DNA from: Porphyromonadaceae bacterium UBA7203
GTDB taxonomy: Bacteria > Bacteroidota > Bacteroidia > Bacteroidales > Muribaculaceae
Direction of reading: 5' to 3'
NCBI GenBank assembly: GCA_002490725.1
Contig: DKUN01000024.1
Location: 2,698 to 61,816, forward strand
Length of the DNA: 59,119 nt
Part shown: piece after piece, positions 25,967 through 34,714 of the stretch
Layout of the letters: each line of letters begins with the position of its first letter
Position numbering within the stretch: the first letter of the stretch is position 1
Notes under the pieces: generated by a model
Databases searched by the model: none
The model's input: the letters and a program-made list of their open reading frames with translations, nothing else
Told to the model about the DNA's origin: nothing
Position numbers and translations under genes: made by a program

Positions 25967-27395
25967 CCCCAAGTCGTCTGAGCGCTGAAATCGTGTCGGC
26001 CAGCGCCTGCATCCTGAATACGAATGCCGTTGCCGGATACAGTATGGCGAACACTGCAATTGTAAACCACGGGCTTATGTCGGCCGCTGTGGTTATCAAA
26101 AGCGCGGCTGCGGCGCAGAACAGCGACAGCCCGAACAGCGGAGCGAGTATGGCAAGCTGTCTGCTGACCTTGAAGCCGACATGGCGTGAGGCGAGCGACG
26201 CGTTGACCATGAAGATGTTGACGTTGCTGAGCACCAGGGCCCAGAGCAGGCCGTAAATGCCGAAGTTCATTCCCGTCGATATCAACGCAAGCAGCATGCC
26301 CCACTTGTAGTAGCTCCAATGCAGCAGGGTGCGGCTGTGGCCTTTGGCGGCAACGGCATAAAAGTTGATGTTTTGCAGGGCCACGAAAAAGCCTCCGCAG
26401 CACAACACCTGGAAATATGGCGCCGCCTCGAGCCATTTGCTGCCGTAGAGCAACTCGAATATCGGCGCGGCCAGGATTATCAGCATCGTGATTACCGGAA
26501 AAATCGAGAATGCTATGACGCGCATGTTCATTGACAGAGCCTTGCGCAACTGTGAGTCGTCGTCTTGCAGGCGGCTGTAGAGCGGAAACATTACCTGCAC
26601 CAGTATCTGCGGAACCTGATTGCTTACAATCTGGTCTATTTTCTGGGCCTGAGAATATAGGCCGCTCTGCGTTCCCGAGAATTTCAGGCCGATAATGAGA
26701 TTCTGGATGTTGTTGCAGAACACCTGCAGCACGTTGGCGGCGAGCAGGTTTCCGCCATAGCTGAACAGCTCCTTGAATGCGGCGGCCGAAAACGTGAACG
26801 ACGGCCGCCAGCGGCTCGCCAACGTTATTACTGCAAACTGCATCGCGCCCGCAATGACCTGCGACCATACCAGGCTGTAAACCCCGAACCCGCTTTTGGC
26901 CATGGCTATGCCGGCAATGCCTCCGGTGAGCGCCGCCGATATGTTTACAATAGCGAGAGAGGAGAATGCAAACTGCTTGCGCAGCTTGCTTACCTGCACG
27001 ATAATCAGCGAATTGAAAATAAGGGTGAGAGCAATGCCGCGCAACACGCCGACCAACTCCGGTTCGCCATAAAGGCGTGCAATCGGAGGCGCGCAGACAA
27101 ACAGCAGGCTATAGAGCGCAACCGCAAGGCCGAAATTCCAGAAGAACGCGGTCGACAAATCGGTCTGCGTGGGCGCTTTCTTATGTATTATCGCATTGCC
27201 GAAACCTCCGTCTATAAGTATGGCCGAAACGTTGGTGAATAGAGTTATCATCACCACCAGGCCATAGTCGGTGACACTCAGTATGCGAGCCATGATCAGA
27301 TTGGTCACGAACATGATGCCCATGACGCCGAAGCGGTCGATGGCTGCCCAAACCGTGCCACGAACAGCGCGCTTGCCGAGATTTGCGTCAGTCAT
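25953..27395 (-). CDS. Polysaccharide flippase (Wzx/MATE-like)
   Basis: This 480-residue protein has 12-14 predicted membrane spans and the N-terminal pattern of Wzx-type flippases ('TVWAAIDRFGVMGIMFVTNL', then 'ARILSVTDYGLVVMI'). Such proteins turn lipid-linked glycan units across the inner membrane for surface polysaccharide or LPS assembly. Its ATG overlaps the stop of the upstream ornithine cyclodeaminase remnant (TAATG), so it was the third gene of an operon whose first two genes are now damaged. Expression from the intact promoter at 27861-27868 is still possible but coupling may be weakened. Confidence 0.92.
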   Translation of the reverse strand: MTDANLGKRAVRGTVWAAIDRFGVMGIMFVTNLIMARILSVTDYGLVVMITLFTNVSAILIDGGFGNAIIHKKAPTQTDLSTAFFWNFGLAVALYSLLFVCAPPIARLYGEPELVGVLRGIALTLIFNSLIIVQVSKLRKQFAFSSLAIVNISAALTGGIAGIAMAKSGFGVYSLVWSQVIAGAMQFAVITLASRWRPSFTFSAAAFKELFSYGGNLLAANVLQVFCNNIQNLIIGLKFSGTQSGLYSQAQKIDQIVSNQVPQILVQVMFPLYSRLQDDDSQLRKALSMNMRVIAFSIFPVITMLIILAAPIFELLYGSKWLEAAPYFQVLCCGGFFVALQNINFYAVAAKGHSRTLLHWSYYKWGMLLALISTGMNFGIYGLLWALVLSNVNIFMVNASLASRHVGFKVSRQLAILAPLFGLSLFCAAAALLITTAADISPWFTIAVFAILYPATAFVFRMQALADTISALRRLGVRSE

Positions 27396-27554
27396 TAGCC
27401 GTTGATGAGTTCAAGAATTTTGTGGGCGTAGAGAACATCATTTTGCCGGCAGTTGGCTGCGGTTTTTCATTATGAACGACTCGCGCACCCATTCAACACT
27501 GAGTGCCGGAGAGATGTTGAGCGATTCAATCTGTTCGTAGCTTATGACTTGCAT
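27395..27554 (-). pseudogene. Ornithine cyclodeaminase family remnant, internal deletion
   Basis: From the ATG at 27554 the frame reads 'MQVISYEQIESLNISPAL' and on to 'SQLPAK', which matches the N-terminus of Bacteroidales ornithine cyclodeaminase/mu-crystallin-like proteins, and stops at 27438. One base out of phase, 'NDVLYAHKILELING' then runs to a stop at 27395, resembling that family's C-terminal helix. A normal member has over 300 residues, so nearly 90 percent of the gene is missing between two good ends. The junction lies near 27440. The C-terminal assignment rests on only 15 residues. Confidence 0.65.
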
Positions 27555-27558
27555 TGGT

Positions 27559-27826
27559 TTATAATGATTTAATGAATGATTTAATGGCATTGACGAGGCG
27601 CTCGTTGTCGGCGCGGTTTCGCACGGCTATGCGCACGTATTGCCGTCCGTCACGGCTGAAGCCTTGTTTTGACGACGATGATGCGGCTAAGAGCCAGCCG
27701 TGAAAGCTGGCCCAGCATGCGGTCTATGAGTCGCCGGCCGTTGACCGGGAGCATACATTTGGTATTGTCGGCTGTGAACTCGCCGAGTCGGCGGCCCATT
27801 CCGGCCGCAAGGATTAGTGCTTGCAT
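27559..27826 (-). pseudogene. Nucleotidyltransferase-aminotransferase remnant, internal deletion
   Basis: From the ATG at 27826 the sequence reads 'MQALILAAGMGRRLGEFT' and continues through 'NTKCMLPVNGRRLIDRML', a sugar-phosphate or choline-phosphate nucleotidyltransferase start with the GxG(x)RL nucleotide loop. After 'SRIIVV', near 27670, the frame shifts by one. 'GFSRDGRQYVRIAVRNRADN' then runs to a stop at 27559, which is the C-terminus of a class I aminotransferase like HisC. This matches the ends of a fused nucleotidyltransferase-aminotransferase of roughly 600 residues, with the middle lost. The next remnant's ATG is 4 bases away. Confidence 0.7.
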
Positions 27827-27860
27827 CTGGGTTGGGGGCTGCAATTGGCGCGACCCGATG

Positions 27861-27868
27861 CAAAGTTA
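27861..27868 (-). promoter_or_regulatory. Promoter -7 element of the remnant/flippase operon
   Basis: The minus strand reads TAACTTTG, 34 bases before the ATG at 27826. It is unmutated although the first two genes of the operon are broken. Confidence 0.6.
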
Positions 27869-27963
27869 CGCATTTTTCCTCTAATCTGATAATTTAAGAC
27901 CCCGTTCCCCGATATTTGTTAACGGTTGCGTCCGAAAGTATTGACGGGCGGCGCTGCGGGGCG

Positions 27964-28731
27964 TCAGCGGTCGAGCCGACGGAGACGGGAGTTGAGCGAG
28001 TCGCGGAGCCGGGCGTCAGACGGTCGCAGAACCCATGATTGGAATTGGGTGAGCGAAACCGGCACGGAGTAATCGAGCGTTGGATATTCGCGTGCAATCT
28101 CGGCGGCCAGAGTGCTGTTGGCCACCACGAGGCTTACGGAGTCGGCGCCGAGGGCGAGCTCGGTCAGCAATCGTTCGGTGGTTGCCCGGCGCGGGTTAAT
28201 GTTTATGTTTTCGCCGATTTCGCGCGCGAGGTTGGCCAGGCGCGACGCCATCGGCGAGCCGTCGGGCACCGTTACGGTTTTTCCGCCCAGTTGCAGCGGC
28301 GAGGTGATTGCCGGCGTAGCTCCGTCGGAGTCAACGCGCTGAACCAGCACCTGACGGTCAAGATAAATCGGCTCCGTAAATATATAGTCGCGCGCCGAGT
28401 CGGCCGTTTGCGGCAGGTCGGCGATGACCAGGTCGTAGCGGCCTTGGCGCAGTCCGCTCAGCCCTTCGGCGGGGTCGGTTATAGGATAAATGCGATACGG
28501 TATGTTGAGCGCTACGAGGGCCTCGTAGTCGCGGCCGGCCAGGGTGTCTCCGTCGACATAGAACGACCCCGGGGCATACTGCATGGCCACTTTCAGCGTG
28601 TCGGCGCCCGCTGCGGGGCCATGGCTGAAGCGGCGGCAGTTTTTGAGCCCGAACATGATTGACAGGGCTGCAATGAGTAGCAACAGGTAGAGCAGGATGC
28701 GGCTGCCCGGTTTTTTTTCGAGAGGTTTCAT
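27964..28731 (-). CDS. Periplasmic solute-binding protein, family 3 (MltF-like N-domain)
   Basis: This 255-residue protein has one N-terminal hydrophobic segment (about residues 12-29) and then a bacterial extracellular solute-binding type 3 fold. Recognisable stretches are 'DTLKVAMQYAPGSFYVDGD', 'GLRQGRYDLVIADLP' and 'GKTVTVPDGSPMASRL'. It resembles the regulatory half of MltF lytic transglycosylases, but no transglycosylase domain follows. It is probably membrane-anchored in the periplasm; the ligand is unknown. It lies 27 bases after the putative porin on the same strand, so the two are co-expressed. Confidence 0.78.
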   Translation of the reverse strand: MKPLEKKPGSRILLYLLLLIAALSIMFGLKNCRRFSHGPAAGADTLKVAMQYAPGSFYVDGDTLAGRDYEALVALNIPYRIYPITDPAEGLSGLRQGRYDLVIADLPQTADSARDYIFTEPIYLDRQVLVQRVDSDGATPAITSPLQLGGKTVTVPDGSPMASRLANLAREIGENININPRRATTERLLTELALGADSVSLVVANSTLAAEIAREYPTLDYSVPVSLTQFQSWVLRPSDARLRDSLNSRLRRLDR

Positions 28732-28758
28732 ATGCTATACAACGCGCCCGGCACCCGG

Positions 28759-30735
28759 TTAGTTGGCAAAGTCGACGCAGAGGCCGAACAGAAAGCGGCG
28801 CGGATTCATCGGGTAGTGCAGTGCCGAAAAATAGTTCGACCCGCCGAACAGCCCCTGGTTGACGTGCGAGAACAGGACGTAGAATTTCACCTTCTTAAGC
28901 TTGAGGTTGGCATAGGCGTCCATCATGGGATAGTTGCCTACCAGACCTTCCCAGCAGTTGGTAAAGCTCATGATGGCCGGGTTGTAGCCCAGGGCCGAAT
29001 AGCGGGTCATGTATGTGCAGTCAACTCCGAGCTGGGCCCGCAGAGTGGCCACTCTGAACAGCAGAAACATGTTGGAGTAGACCGTCAGCTCCGGCAGCGG
29101 CACGACATGCTGGTTGCTCGATTTTTGATAAGTGATGCGGTTCTGCCAGTTGAAGATGCCGAATTTCAGATCCTGGTGAAGCGTTGCCGAAAAGACCTGC
29201 ACGTTTCCTCCAAACTGTTCGGGAACGCCTGAAGAGTTGAAGTAAACCAGATTCTGCACGTTTTCGAGGCCGGCTTCGATGCGTGTGCGGGTCAGCGGAA
29301 ATGTCAGAATGCCGCCGAAACGGAGTTTGCGCGTCTTGCCGAAGTCATTGTTCCAGATGAAATGGTTGCTGACATAATGGCGCAGGAAATATGAAGGCAT
29401 TCTGTTGCTGAAGTCGGCATAGGCCCGCAGGGATGTGGTGTCGTTGCGCAGGCGGAAGCGCAGGTCAAAAGTGCCTGATGCATAGACCTCGCCGGCCTTG
29501 GCTCCCGCAAGTCCGATGCGGGCGTCGGCCGCATAGCGTATAATGTTGCCCTGTTCTTTGGCCAGGCGTCCGCCAACGAAAAGCGAGTGTTCAGTGGCTC
29601 GGGGCGCAACGCCCGTGTTGACTCCCTCGATGGTGTCGGCCGGTGTCTGGGTGTATTTGGCAACTTCGTGCATGGCATAGGCGCTCAGTCCGGCCTTGGC
29701 CCACTTGTTGAAGCCTTCGAGCATTTCAATGCCGACGGCGTTGCGAAGCGACCACTGCTTGGTCTGGTCGAAAGTCATCGACGTGAAATACGTATTCTCA
29801 AAAAAACTGTTGTCGGCCTCAGAGCGGTCGGTGAACCGGTGCTCGTCCATGCGGTAGTCGAGCGTCCAGAAAACCTGAGTCACGGGGACGAACACCTCCG
29901 TCGAATCTTTGTCGTTAAAAGCGTCGAACCCCATGCGGTAGCGGTTGGTCATCCAGAACTCGTGGCCGCGCACCTGGCTTTGGGCGGCCATGAGGTTGAC
30001 CGGTATCTGCTTTGACCCGATTGACGACGAGCCGCCCTGAACCGCCGCCGGGTCGGTGATATAGAGGTCGTCGGAAATGCCTCCGTTTTCCAGATTGACG
30101 CAACTCCAGTTATTGAGCATCGCCATCATCTGATACTTACGTCCGAGATATGACCCGTTGGCGCCCCAGTTGAAATGCTTGCCCGACTGGTTTTCAAACA
30201 TGCCGCGACTATAGAGATAGCTCAGCCAGGCGCCTACCTGGGCCTGCTTGTTTATATTGCCGCTGAGGCGCGCCTTGAGCCAGTCCTGGGTGGTTTGCGA
30301 GCCGCCGCCCGTGTTGAAACTCAGCAGTGTCATCGGCACTTTTGTGTTGAAAAACGGCGTGTTCTCCACGCGTGGCAGATAGGGATAGAGGGCATCGTTG
30401 AAAAAAAAGTCGCTCTCCTGCGGGCGCTGGAAATAGTTCATGAACTTGCCCTCGGAACCGAGATTCCCGGTAATGGCTGCAGCGTCGCCGAACTGCATGT
30501 GAGGAATGGCCACGGATTGCGCGTAGTTTTCCATTACGGTATCAACAACGGCCGTGCGGCGGCGAGCGAGCACATTGCTCACCGTCCACGCTTTTTGGTC
30601 CGCGATGGCCTCTTCCCAGCTGGCTTTTTCCTGTTTTGACGAAGGAGTTGCTGTCGACCCTGACTCCATCTTGGTCTGGGCCGTCACGGATGCTCCGCTC
30701 AGCAGAGCTGCCATTATGAGCAGTTTCGCCTTCAT
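28759..30735 (-). CDS. Putative porin (Porin_10-like outer-membrane barrel)
   Basis: This 658-residue protein has a signal peptide (MKAKLLIMAALLSGASVTAQ) and a beta-barrel rich in aromatic alternating strands, matching the 'putative porin' family of Bacteroidetes. Typical segments are 'YFQRPQESDFFFNDALYPY' and 'FNTGGGSQTTQDWLKARL', and the protein ends 'RRFLFGLCVDFAN'. It should form an outer-membrane channel. The frame opens at 30747, but the promoter box at 30745-30752 overlaps that start, so the ATG at 30735 is chosen. The downstream solute-binding protein may act on the same ligand. Confidence 0.85.
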   Translation of the reverse strand: MKAKLLIMAALLSGASVTAQTKMESGSTATPSSKQEKASWEEAIADQKAWTVSNVLARRRTAVVDTVMENYAQSVAIPHMQFGDAAAITGNLGSEGKFMNYFQRPQESDFFFNDALYPYLPRVENTPFFNTKVPMTLLSFNTGGGSQTTQDWLKARLSGNINKQAQVGAWLSYLYSRGMFENQSGKHFNWGANGSYLGRKYQMMAMLNNWSCVNLENGGISDDLYITDPAAVQGGSSSIGSKQIPVNLMAAQSQVRGHEFWMTNRYRMGFDAFNDKDSTEVFVPVTQVFWTLDYRMDEHRFTDRSEADNSFFENTYFTSMTFDQTKQWSLRNAVGIEMLEGFNKWAKAGLSAYAMHEVAKYTQTPADTIEGVNTGVAPRATEHSLFVGGRLAKEQGNIIRYAADARIGLAGAKAGEVYASGTFDLRFRLRNDTTSLRAYADFSNRMPSYFLRHYVSNHFIWNNDFGKTRKLRFGGILTFPLTRTRIEAGLENVQNLVYFNSSGVPEQFGGNVQVFSATLHQDLKFGIFNWQNRITYQKSSNQHVVPLPELTVYSNMFLLFRVATLRAQLGVDCTYMTRYSALGYNPAIMSFTNCWEGLVGNYPMMDAYANLKLKKVKFYVLFSHVNQGLFGGSNYFSALHYPMNPRRFLFGLCVDFAN

Positions 30736-30744
30736 TTTACCCCG

Positions 30745-30774
30745 CAAAGGTAAGCATTTTTGCCGAGAAACAAA
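30745..30774 (-). promoter_or_regulatory. Promoter of porin/solute-binding pair
   Basis: The minus strand reads TTTG (30774-30771), an 18-base spacer and TACCTTTG (30752-30745). The ATG at 30735 is only 9 bases further, so the leader is very short. Confidence 0.7.
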
Positions 30775-30955
30775 AACAGCCGATATGACCTTGGCCCTAT
30801 ATAAAGAGAATGGTAATACGTCTTGTTTTCATAAGATAGATTATTGAGTTATATAGAAATAGAATAATCAAGTAATTGAGTTAGTTCGAAGTAGATGAAT
30901 TTTTATAATCAGGAACGTATTGGTTGCGTATAAGAAATAGGAAATTGTATAAATA

Positions 30956-30987
30956 TTTGGCATTATGAAATTTAATTATTATCTTTG
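30956..30987 (+). promoter_or_regulatory. Promoter of the large outer-membrane barrel gene
   Basis: TTTG (30956-30959), 20 bases, TATCTTTG (30980-30987), ATG at 31015. The surrounding 30753-31014 region is AT-rich and non-coding. Confidence 0.8.
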
Positions 30988-31014
30988 TAAAAAATAGTTC
31001 TATATTATTCCGTT

Positions 31015-33978
31015 ATGTCTGTTGCTCGAGTCTTGGTCTTTGTGTTGGCGTCGCTGATTGCAGTGGCGTCGCGAGCTTCGGTGCTATCAGTCACCGGCGA
31101 AGGGAATGATGTAGTGGAATATCGGTTCTCGGTTGTCGATTCAATAACTCGAATGTATTTGACAAACTCCGAGGTTTTGCTGTTTGCCCACGGTGACACT
31201 ACGGTTATAGGCGAAGGCTTACGTGTGGTTTCGGCGTTTGGTGGACTCAACAGACACTGCACCGCATTGCAGTTGCCGATGATTGAGAGGGACTATGACG
31301 TGGTTATAGATGCCGATGGGTATCAGACGCGTCGATTGTCGATTCACGCTGACGGCAAGCGTCGGGAAATGGTCGATTTGGGCGAAGTCGGATTGTTGCG
31401 CATGCCTCGAAATCTTAAGGAAGTTACCGTCGAGGCAACTAAGATAAAACTCTATTATAAAGGCGATACATTAATCTATAACGCCGATGCTTTTCTGCTT
31501 CCCGACGGTTCGATGCTCGGCGACCTGATAAAGAAGCTCGACGGGGTCAGCATTGACCGCAGCGGTCAGATTTTTTGCAACGGGCGTAAGGTTGAGAGCT
31601 TGATGCTCGAGGGACGCAAACTGTTTGACGGCAGTCCGCGCGTAATGATGGAGAATCTTGCCGCCTATACGGTCAGCAAGGTAAAAGTCTATGACTATAC
31701 CGACGAACAGACCAGGTTTCTCGGATATGGCGGGAATGACGAGAAGCAACTGACTATGGATATAGTGTTGAAGAAAGAGTTCTCGATAGGCAAATGGCTC
31801 AATGTTGATGCCGGCTACGGCACTTGCGACCGATATCTTGGGCGCGCTTTCGGACTCGGGTTCAGCAAAACGCTGGCGCTGTCGGCGTTTTTCAACTTCA
31901 ACAATTTGTCAACAGGCGACAATCCGACCAAATATGACCAATGGAATCCCTCAAAGGCCGACAACAGCGAGAGTTCATATCTATCGGGCGGATTGGCTTA
32001 TGAGTATTTCGGCAACGGCGGAAAGCGGAAAGTGAGCGGAGACGTTAAGGTAAACTCCGACAGGAAAACAGTAAGAAGTATTCGGGAACGAGACAATTAT
32101 CTATCGGACGGCAACACTTATGCGACCATGTACAGTAACAGCCGCGCCCGCAACCTGCAGGTGGCAACCCGGCATACACTCGACCTGTTGCTTGGACGGG
32201 CCAAACTCAGTGTCAGTCCCGAGTTCAGCTATAGCCGAGAGAACAATGACTCGGAGCAGGCCGGAGCGACGTTTGACGCCGATTTCGGACGAGTTTCGTA
32301 TGATTCAATCCGTCAAATCTATAGTATGAATGCCGGAGAGTTGATTCGTCATCTGATAAACCGCAATGTCAGGCTCGAGGAGTCCCGCGGCAACAGTCTT
32401 AATGCCTCAGGCTCAGCCTCTACCACGGTTAAACTGCCCGACAGCGAGCGGGTGCGCCACAACATTACGCTCGGCACTTCGGGCGGTTACGGACGCAACG
32501 AGGCGTCGCGGTTTACCAACCAGACTCTGAACTATGGCGCGAACCCAGTGGCTGACTATGATGTCTATGCCTATCGGCGCAGCGATCCTTCAAACTGGAT
32601 GCGCGCTGGAGGGCGGGCTTCCTATGAAATCAACGTAGATCGGTGTCATACCTTTTCCGTCGAGTATTCGTTTGGCTATAACCGTGATGTAAACACGATT
32701 GACCGATATCTGCTTGGACGCCTTGACGAACTGGGTGCTGCCGGGCTCGGGTTTGGCACAGTGCCTGCCGATGATTTGCTCGAAGGTAAACTCGACCCGG
32801 TAAATTCAAAATGGCAGCGGTCGGTCAACGAGAGCCATAAGGCAATCGTCAATGCACGGATGACCTGGGGTAATAACGACCTCGACTCGGAGGGTGCCAG
32901 AGGGCTGCTGACGGCAAAAGTCGCTCCCGGGCTGGAAGTTCTGAAGCGGTCGCTCGCTTACGCGAGGGTAGGGTATGACACGCTTGCCCGCCGCAACGAC
33001 GTCTTGCCGTCAATACAGGCTGAACTCCTGTATAAAGCGGCCAAGCGCAGCAGGCGACAAAATTGGTATTCCTCAGTGAAGTGGCGAACCGGCAATGTGC
33101 CCGTGAATATGCTAATGCTGATAAATGCGCTCAACAACAGCAATCCACTCTTTGTAACATACGGTAACCCGAATCTGAAAAATGGAAGAATCAATACCCT
33201 GTCGGCGCAGTTGAGTTTCAGCCAATGGGGCGGCAACGACCAAAACCACTCGCTGAGCCTGCATCATTCGACCTATCGCAATAGCGTTACTAACGGAATG
33301 GTCTACAATCCGCAGAGCGGGGTGACCACAATGTCATATTGGAACGTGAGCGGCAACCGTTCATTCAGCGCGGCCTACAATGGCAGCGGCACCTTGAAGC
33401 GCTGGACGGGCCGGCCGGTAAATGCGATAATCTATTCAGCTGCCGTTGACTACGAGTTTTCGCGCAGCGTTATGCTTGCTCAGAATTCAACCGACAACTG
33501 GCTAATGCCGGCCCGAGTGATGACACATAACCATAATGTGCGTCCATCGGCCGGAGTCGGAATCGTTTTTGGCGGCGACAGGCATAAAATTTCGCTGGAT
33601 TGGGCTGGTGTGTTCAATCGCTTTGACAGCGACGAGCCGCAGTTCAGTCCGGATTCGCGCGGCGACATGTACTATAAAGTTGCGGCAGCATTTACTCTGC
33701 CGGGTAATGTGAAAATTAGCAGCACTCTGACCGTACATACCCGCCACGGCTATCAGGGAGACTATAAGCGCCGGGAATATATCTGGGAGGCGTCGGCTTC
33801 GTGGCACTGGAAGAAGCCGCGCCTGACCTTCTTCATTGACGGCTTTGACATGCTCCGCCAGATTGGCAGTGTCAGTGTCTATACCGACCCGCTAGGACGG
33901 ACTCAGACCTGGAGCAACACGCTGCCCGGATATGTGTTGCTGAGGGTGCGCTATCATCTTGACATCGCGCGTGAATAA
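31015..33978 (+). CDS. TonB-dependent receptor-like outer-membrane beta-barrel
   Basis: This 987-residue outer-membrane protein has a signal peptide (residues 1-22). A carboxypeptidase-regulatory-like domain follows (about 30-125, 'YDVVIDADGYQTRRLSI'), then a plug-like segment ('VTVEATKIKLYYKGDTLIYN', 'LGDLIKKLDGVSIDRSGQI') and a long barrel. It lacks an obvious TonB box, and belongs with the 'outer membrane beta-barrel' group related to TonB-dependent receptors. The ligand is unknown and no SusD or enzyme is adjacent. It is monocistronic. Confidence 0.85.
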   Translation: MSVARVLVFVLASLIAVASRASVLSVTGEGNDVVEYRFSVVDSITRMYLTNSEVLLFAHGDTTVIGEGLRVVSAFGGLNRHCTALQLPMIERDYDVVIDADGYQTRRLSIHADGKRREMVDLGEVGLLRMPRNLKEVTVEATKIKLYYKGDTLIYNADAFLLPDGSMLGDLIKKLDGVSIDRSGQIFCNGRKVESLMLEGRKLFDGSPRVMMENLAAYTVSKVKVYDYTDEQTRFLGYGGNDEKQLTMDIVLKKEFSIGKWLNVDAGYGTCDRYLGRAFGLGFSKTLALSAFFNFNNLSTGDNPTKYDQWNPSKADNSESSYLSGGLAYEYFGNGGKRKVSGDVKVNSDRKTVRSIRERDNYLSDGNTYATMYSNSRARNLQVATRHTLDLLLGRAKLSVSPEFSYSRENNDSEQAGATFDADFGRVSYDSIRQIYSMNAGELIRHLINRNVRLEESRGNSLNASGSASTTVKLPDSERVRHNITLGTSGGYGRNEASRFTNQTLNYGANPVADYDVYAYRRSDPSNWMRAGGRASYEINVDRCHTFSVEYSFGYNRDVNTIDRYLLGRLDELGAAGLGFGTVPADDLLEGKLDPVNSKWQRSVNESHKAIVNARMTWGNNDLDSEGARGLLTAKVAPGLEVLKRSLAYARVGYDTLARRNDVLPSIQAELLYKAAKRSRRQNWYSSVKWRTGNVPVNMLMLINALNNSNPLFVTYGNPNLKNGRINTLSAQLSFSQWGGNDQNHSLSLHHSTYRNSVTNGMVYNPQSGVTTMSYWNVSGNRSFSAAYNGSGTLKRWTGRPVNAIIYSAAVDYEFSRSVMLAQNSTDNWLMPARVMTHNHNVRPSAGVGIVFGGDRHKISLDWAGVFNRFDSDEPQFSPDSRGDMYYKVAAAFTLPGNVKISSTLTVHTRHGYQGDYKRREYIWEASASWHWKKPRLTFFIDGFDMLRQIGSVSVYTDPLGRTQTWSNTLPGYVLLRVRYHLDIARE

Positions 33979-33995
33979 AATTATCGGGCAGGGGA

Positions 33996-34025
33996 TTGGA
34001 GTTTGGCGCAAATTGATTATATTTG
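33996..34025 (+). promoter_or_regulatory. Promoter of DJ-1 family gene
   Basis: TTG (33996-33998), 19 bases, TATATTTG (34018-34025), then the ATG at 34051. Confidence 0.6.
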
Positions 34026-34050
34026 CGTCCGTTAAACCGTTAAATTAATT

Positions 34051-34620
34051 ATGACTATGAAGAGTTCTTACATTTTTCTGGCTCCGGGTTTCGAGGAAAT
34101 CGAGGCCGTTGCTCCGGTTGACGTAATGCGCCGTGCCGGTATGCCTGTGCAGACCGTTGCCATCACTTCTGGAACCAACACCGTTGTCGGCGCCCATGGC
34201 GTAGGCTATGTGGCCGACATGAATATATCTCAACTTCCTTCCGTGCCCGATGCCGAATGGCTGATTCTGCCCGGCGGTATGCCCGGTGCGACCAACCTGT
34301 TCGGGTGCAAGACACTGACCGACATGCTGATGAAGTTTCAGGGCAATATCGCCGCAATCTGTGCGTCTCCGTCGGTTGTGCTCGGCCAGCTGGGGTTGCT
34401 CGAGGGCAAGCGCGCAACCTGCTATCCGGGCATGGAGGAGTATGCCTCGGGAGCGGAGATGACGGGCGCCCACGTTGAGCGCGACGGCCGCTTCATTACC
34501 GGTCAGGGACCCGCCTGGGCCGTGGCTTTCGGCGCTGCCATTGTCGAGGCGTCGCTCGGCGCGGAAAAAGCCTCCGAGGTGCTCGACGGCATGCTTGTGC
34601 CAGCCGAATGTCGCCGCTAA
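34051..34620 (+). CDS. DJ-1/PfpI family protein
   Basis: This 189-residue cytoplasmic protein has the ThiJ/DJ-1 fold. The nucleophile cysteine is Cys104 in 'AAICASPSVVLG', and the conserved Glu lies in 'APGFEEIEAVAP'. 'ILPGGMPGATNL' is the glycine-rich turn. Members include chaperone-like stress proteins, glyoxalases and deglycases; which activity applies here cannot be told. In-frame ATGs lie at 34051 and 34057 and either could be used. It stands alone upstream of galK. Confidence 0.92.
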   Translation: MTMKSSYIFLAPGFEEIEAVAPVDVMRRAGMPVQTVAITSGTNTVVGAHGVGYVADMNISQLPSVPDAEWLILPGGMPGATNLFGCKTLTDMLMKFQGNIAAICASPSVVLGQLGLLEGKRATCYPGMEEYASGAEMTGAHVERDGRFITGQGPAWAVAFGAAIVEASLGAEKASEVLDGMLVPAECRR

Positions 34621-34639
34621 TGAAAAAATAACTTAAAAT

Positions 34640-34671
34640 TTTGGTCGCTTAGTCTAAAGTTCGTAACTTTG
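34640..34671 (+). promoter_or_regulatory. Consensus promoter of the galK operon
   Basis: TTTG (34640-34643), exactly 20 bases, TAACTTTG (34664-34671), ATG 43 bases on at 34715. A full match to the Bacteroidetes consensus. Confidence 0.88.
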
Positions 34672-34714
34672 GGCGATAAAAAACATAACCCTAAAAAACA
34701 AATAATACCATCGT

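Noticed and set aside
25936..26868. 310-codon minus-strand open frame
   Set aside because: Shifted frame inside the flippase; low-complexity Arg/His/Gly composition without membrane spans.
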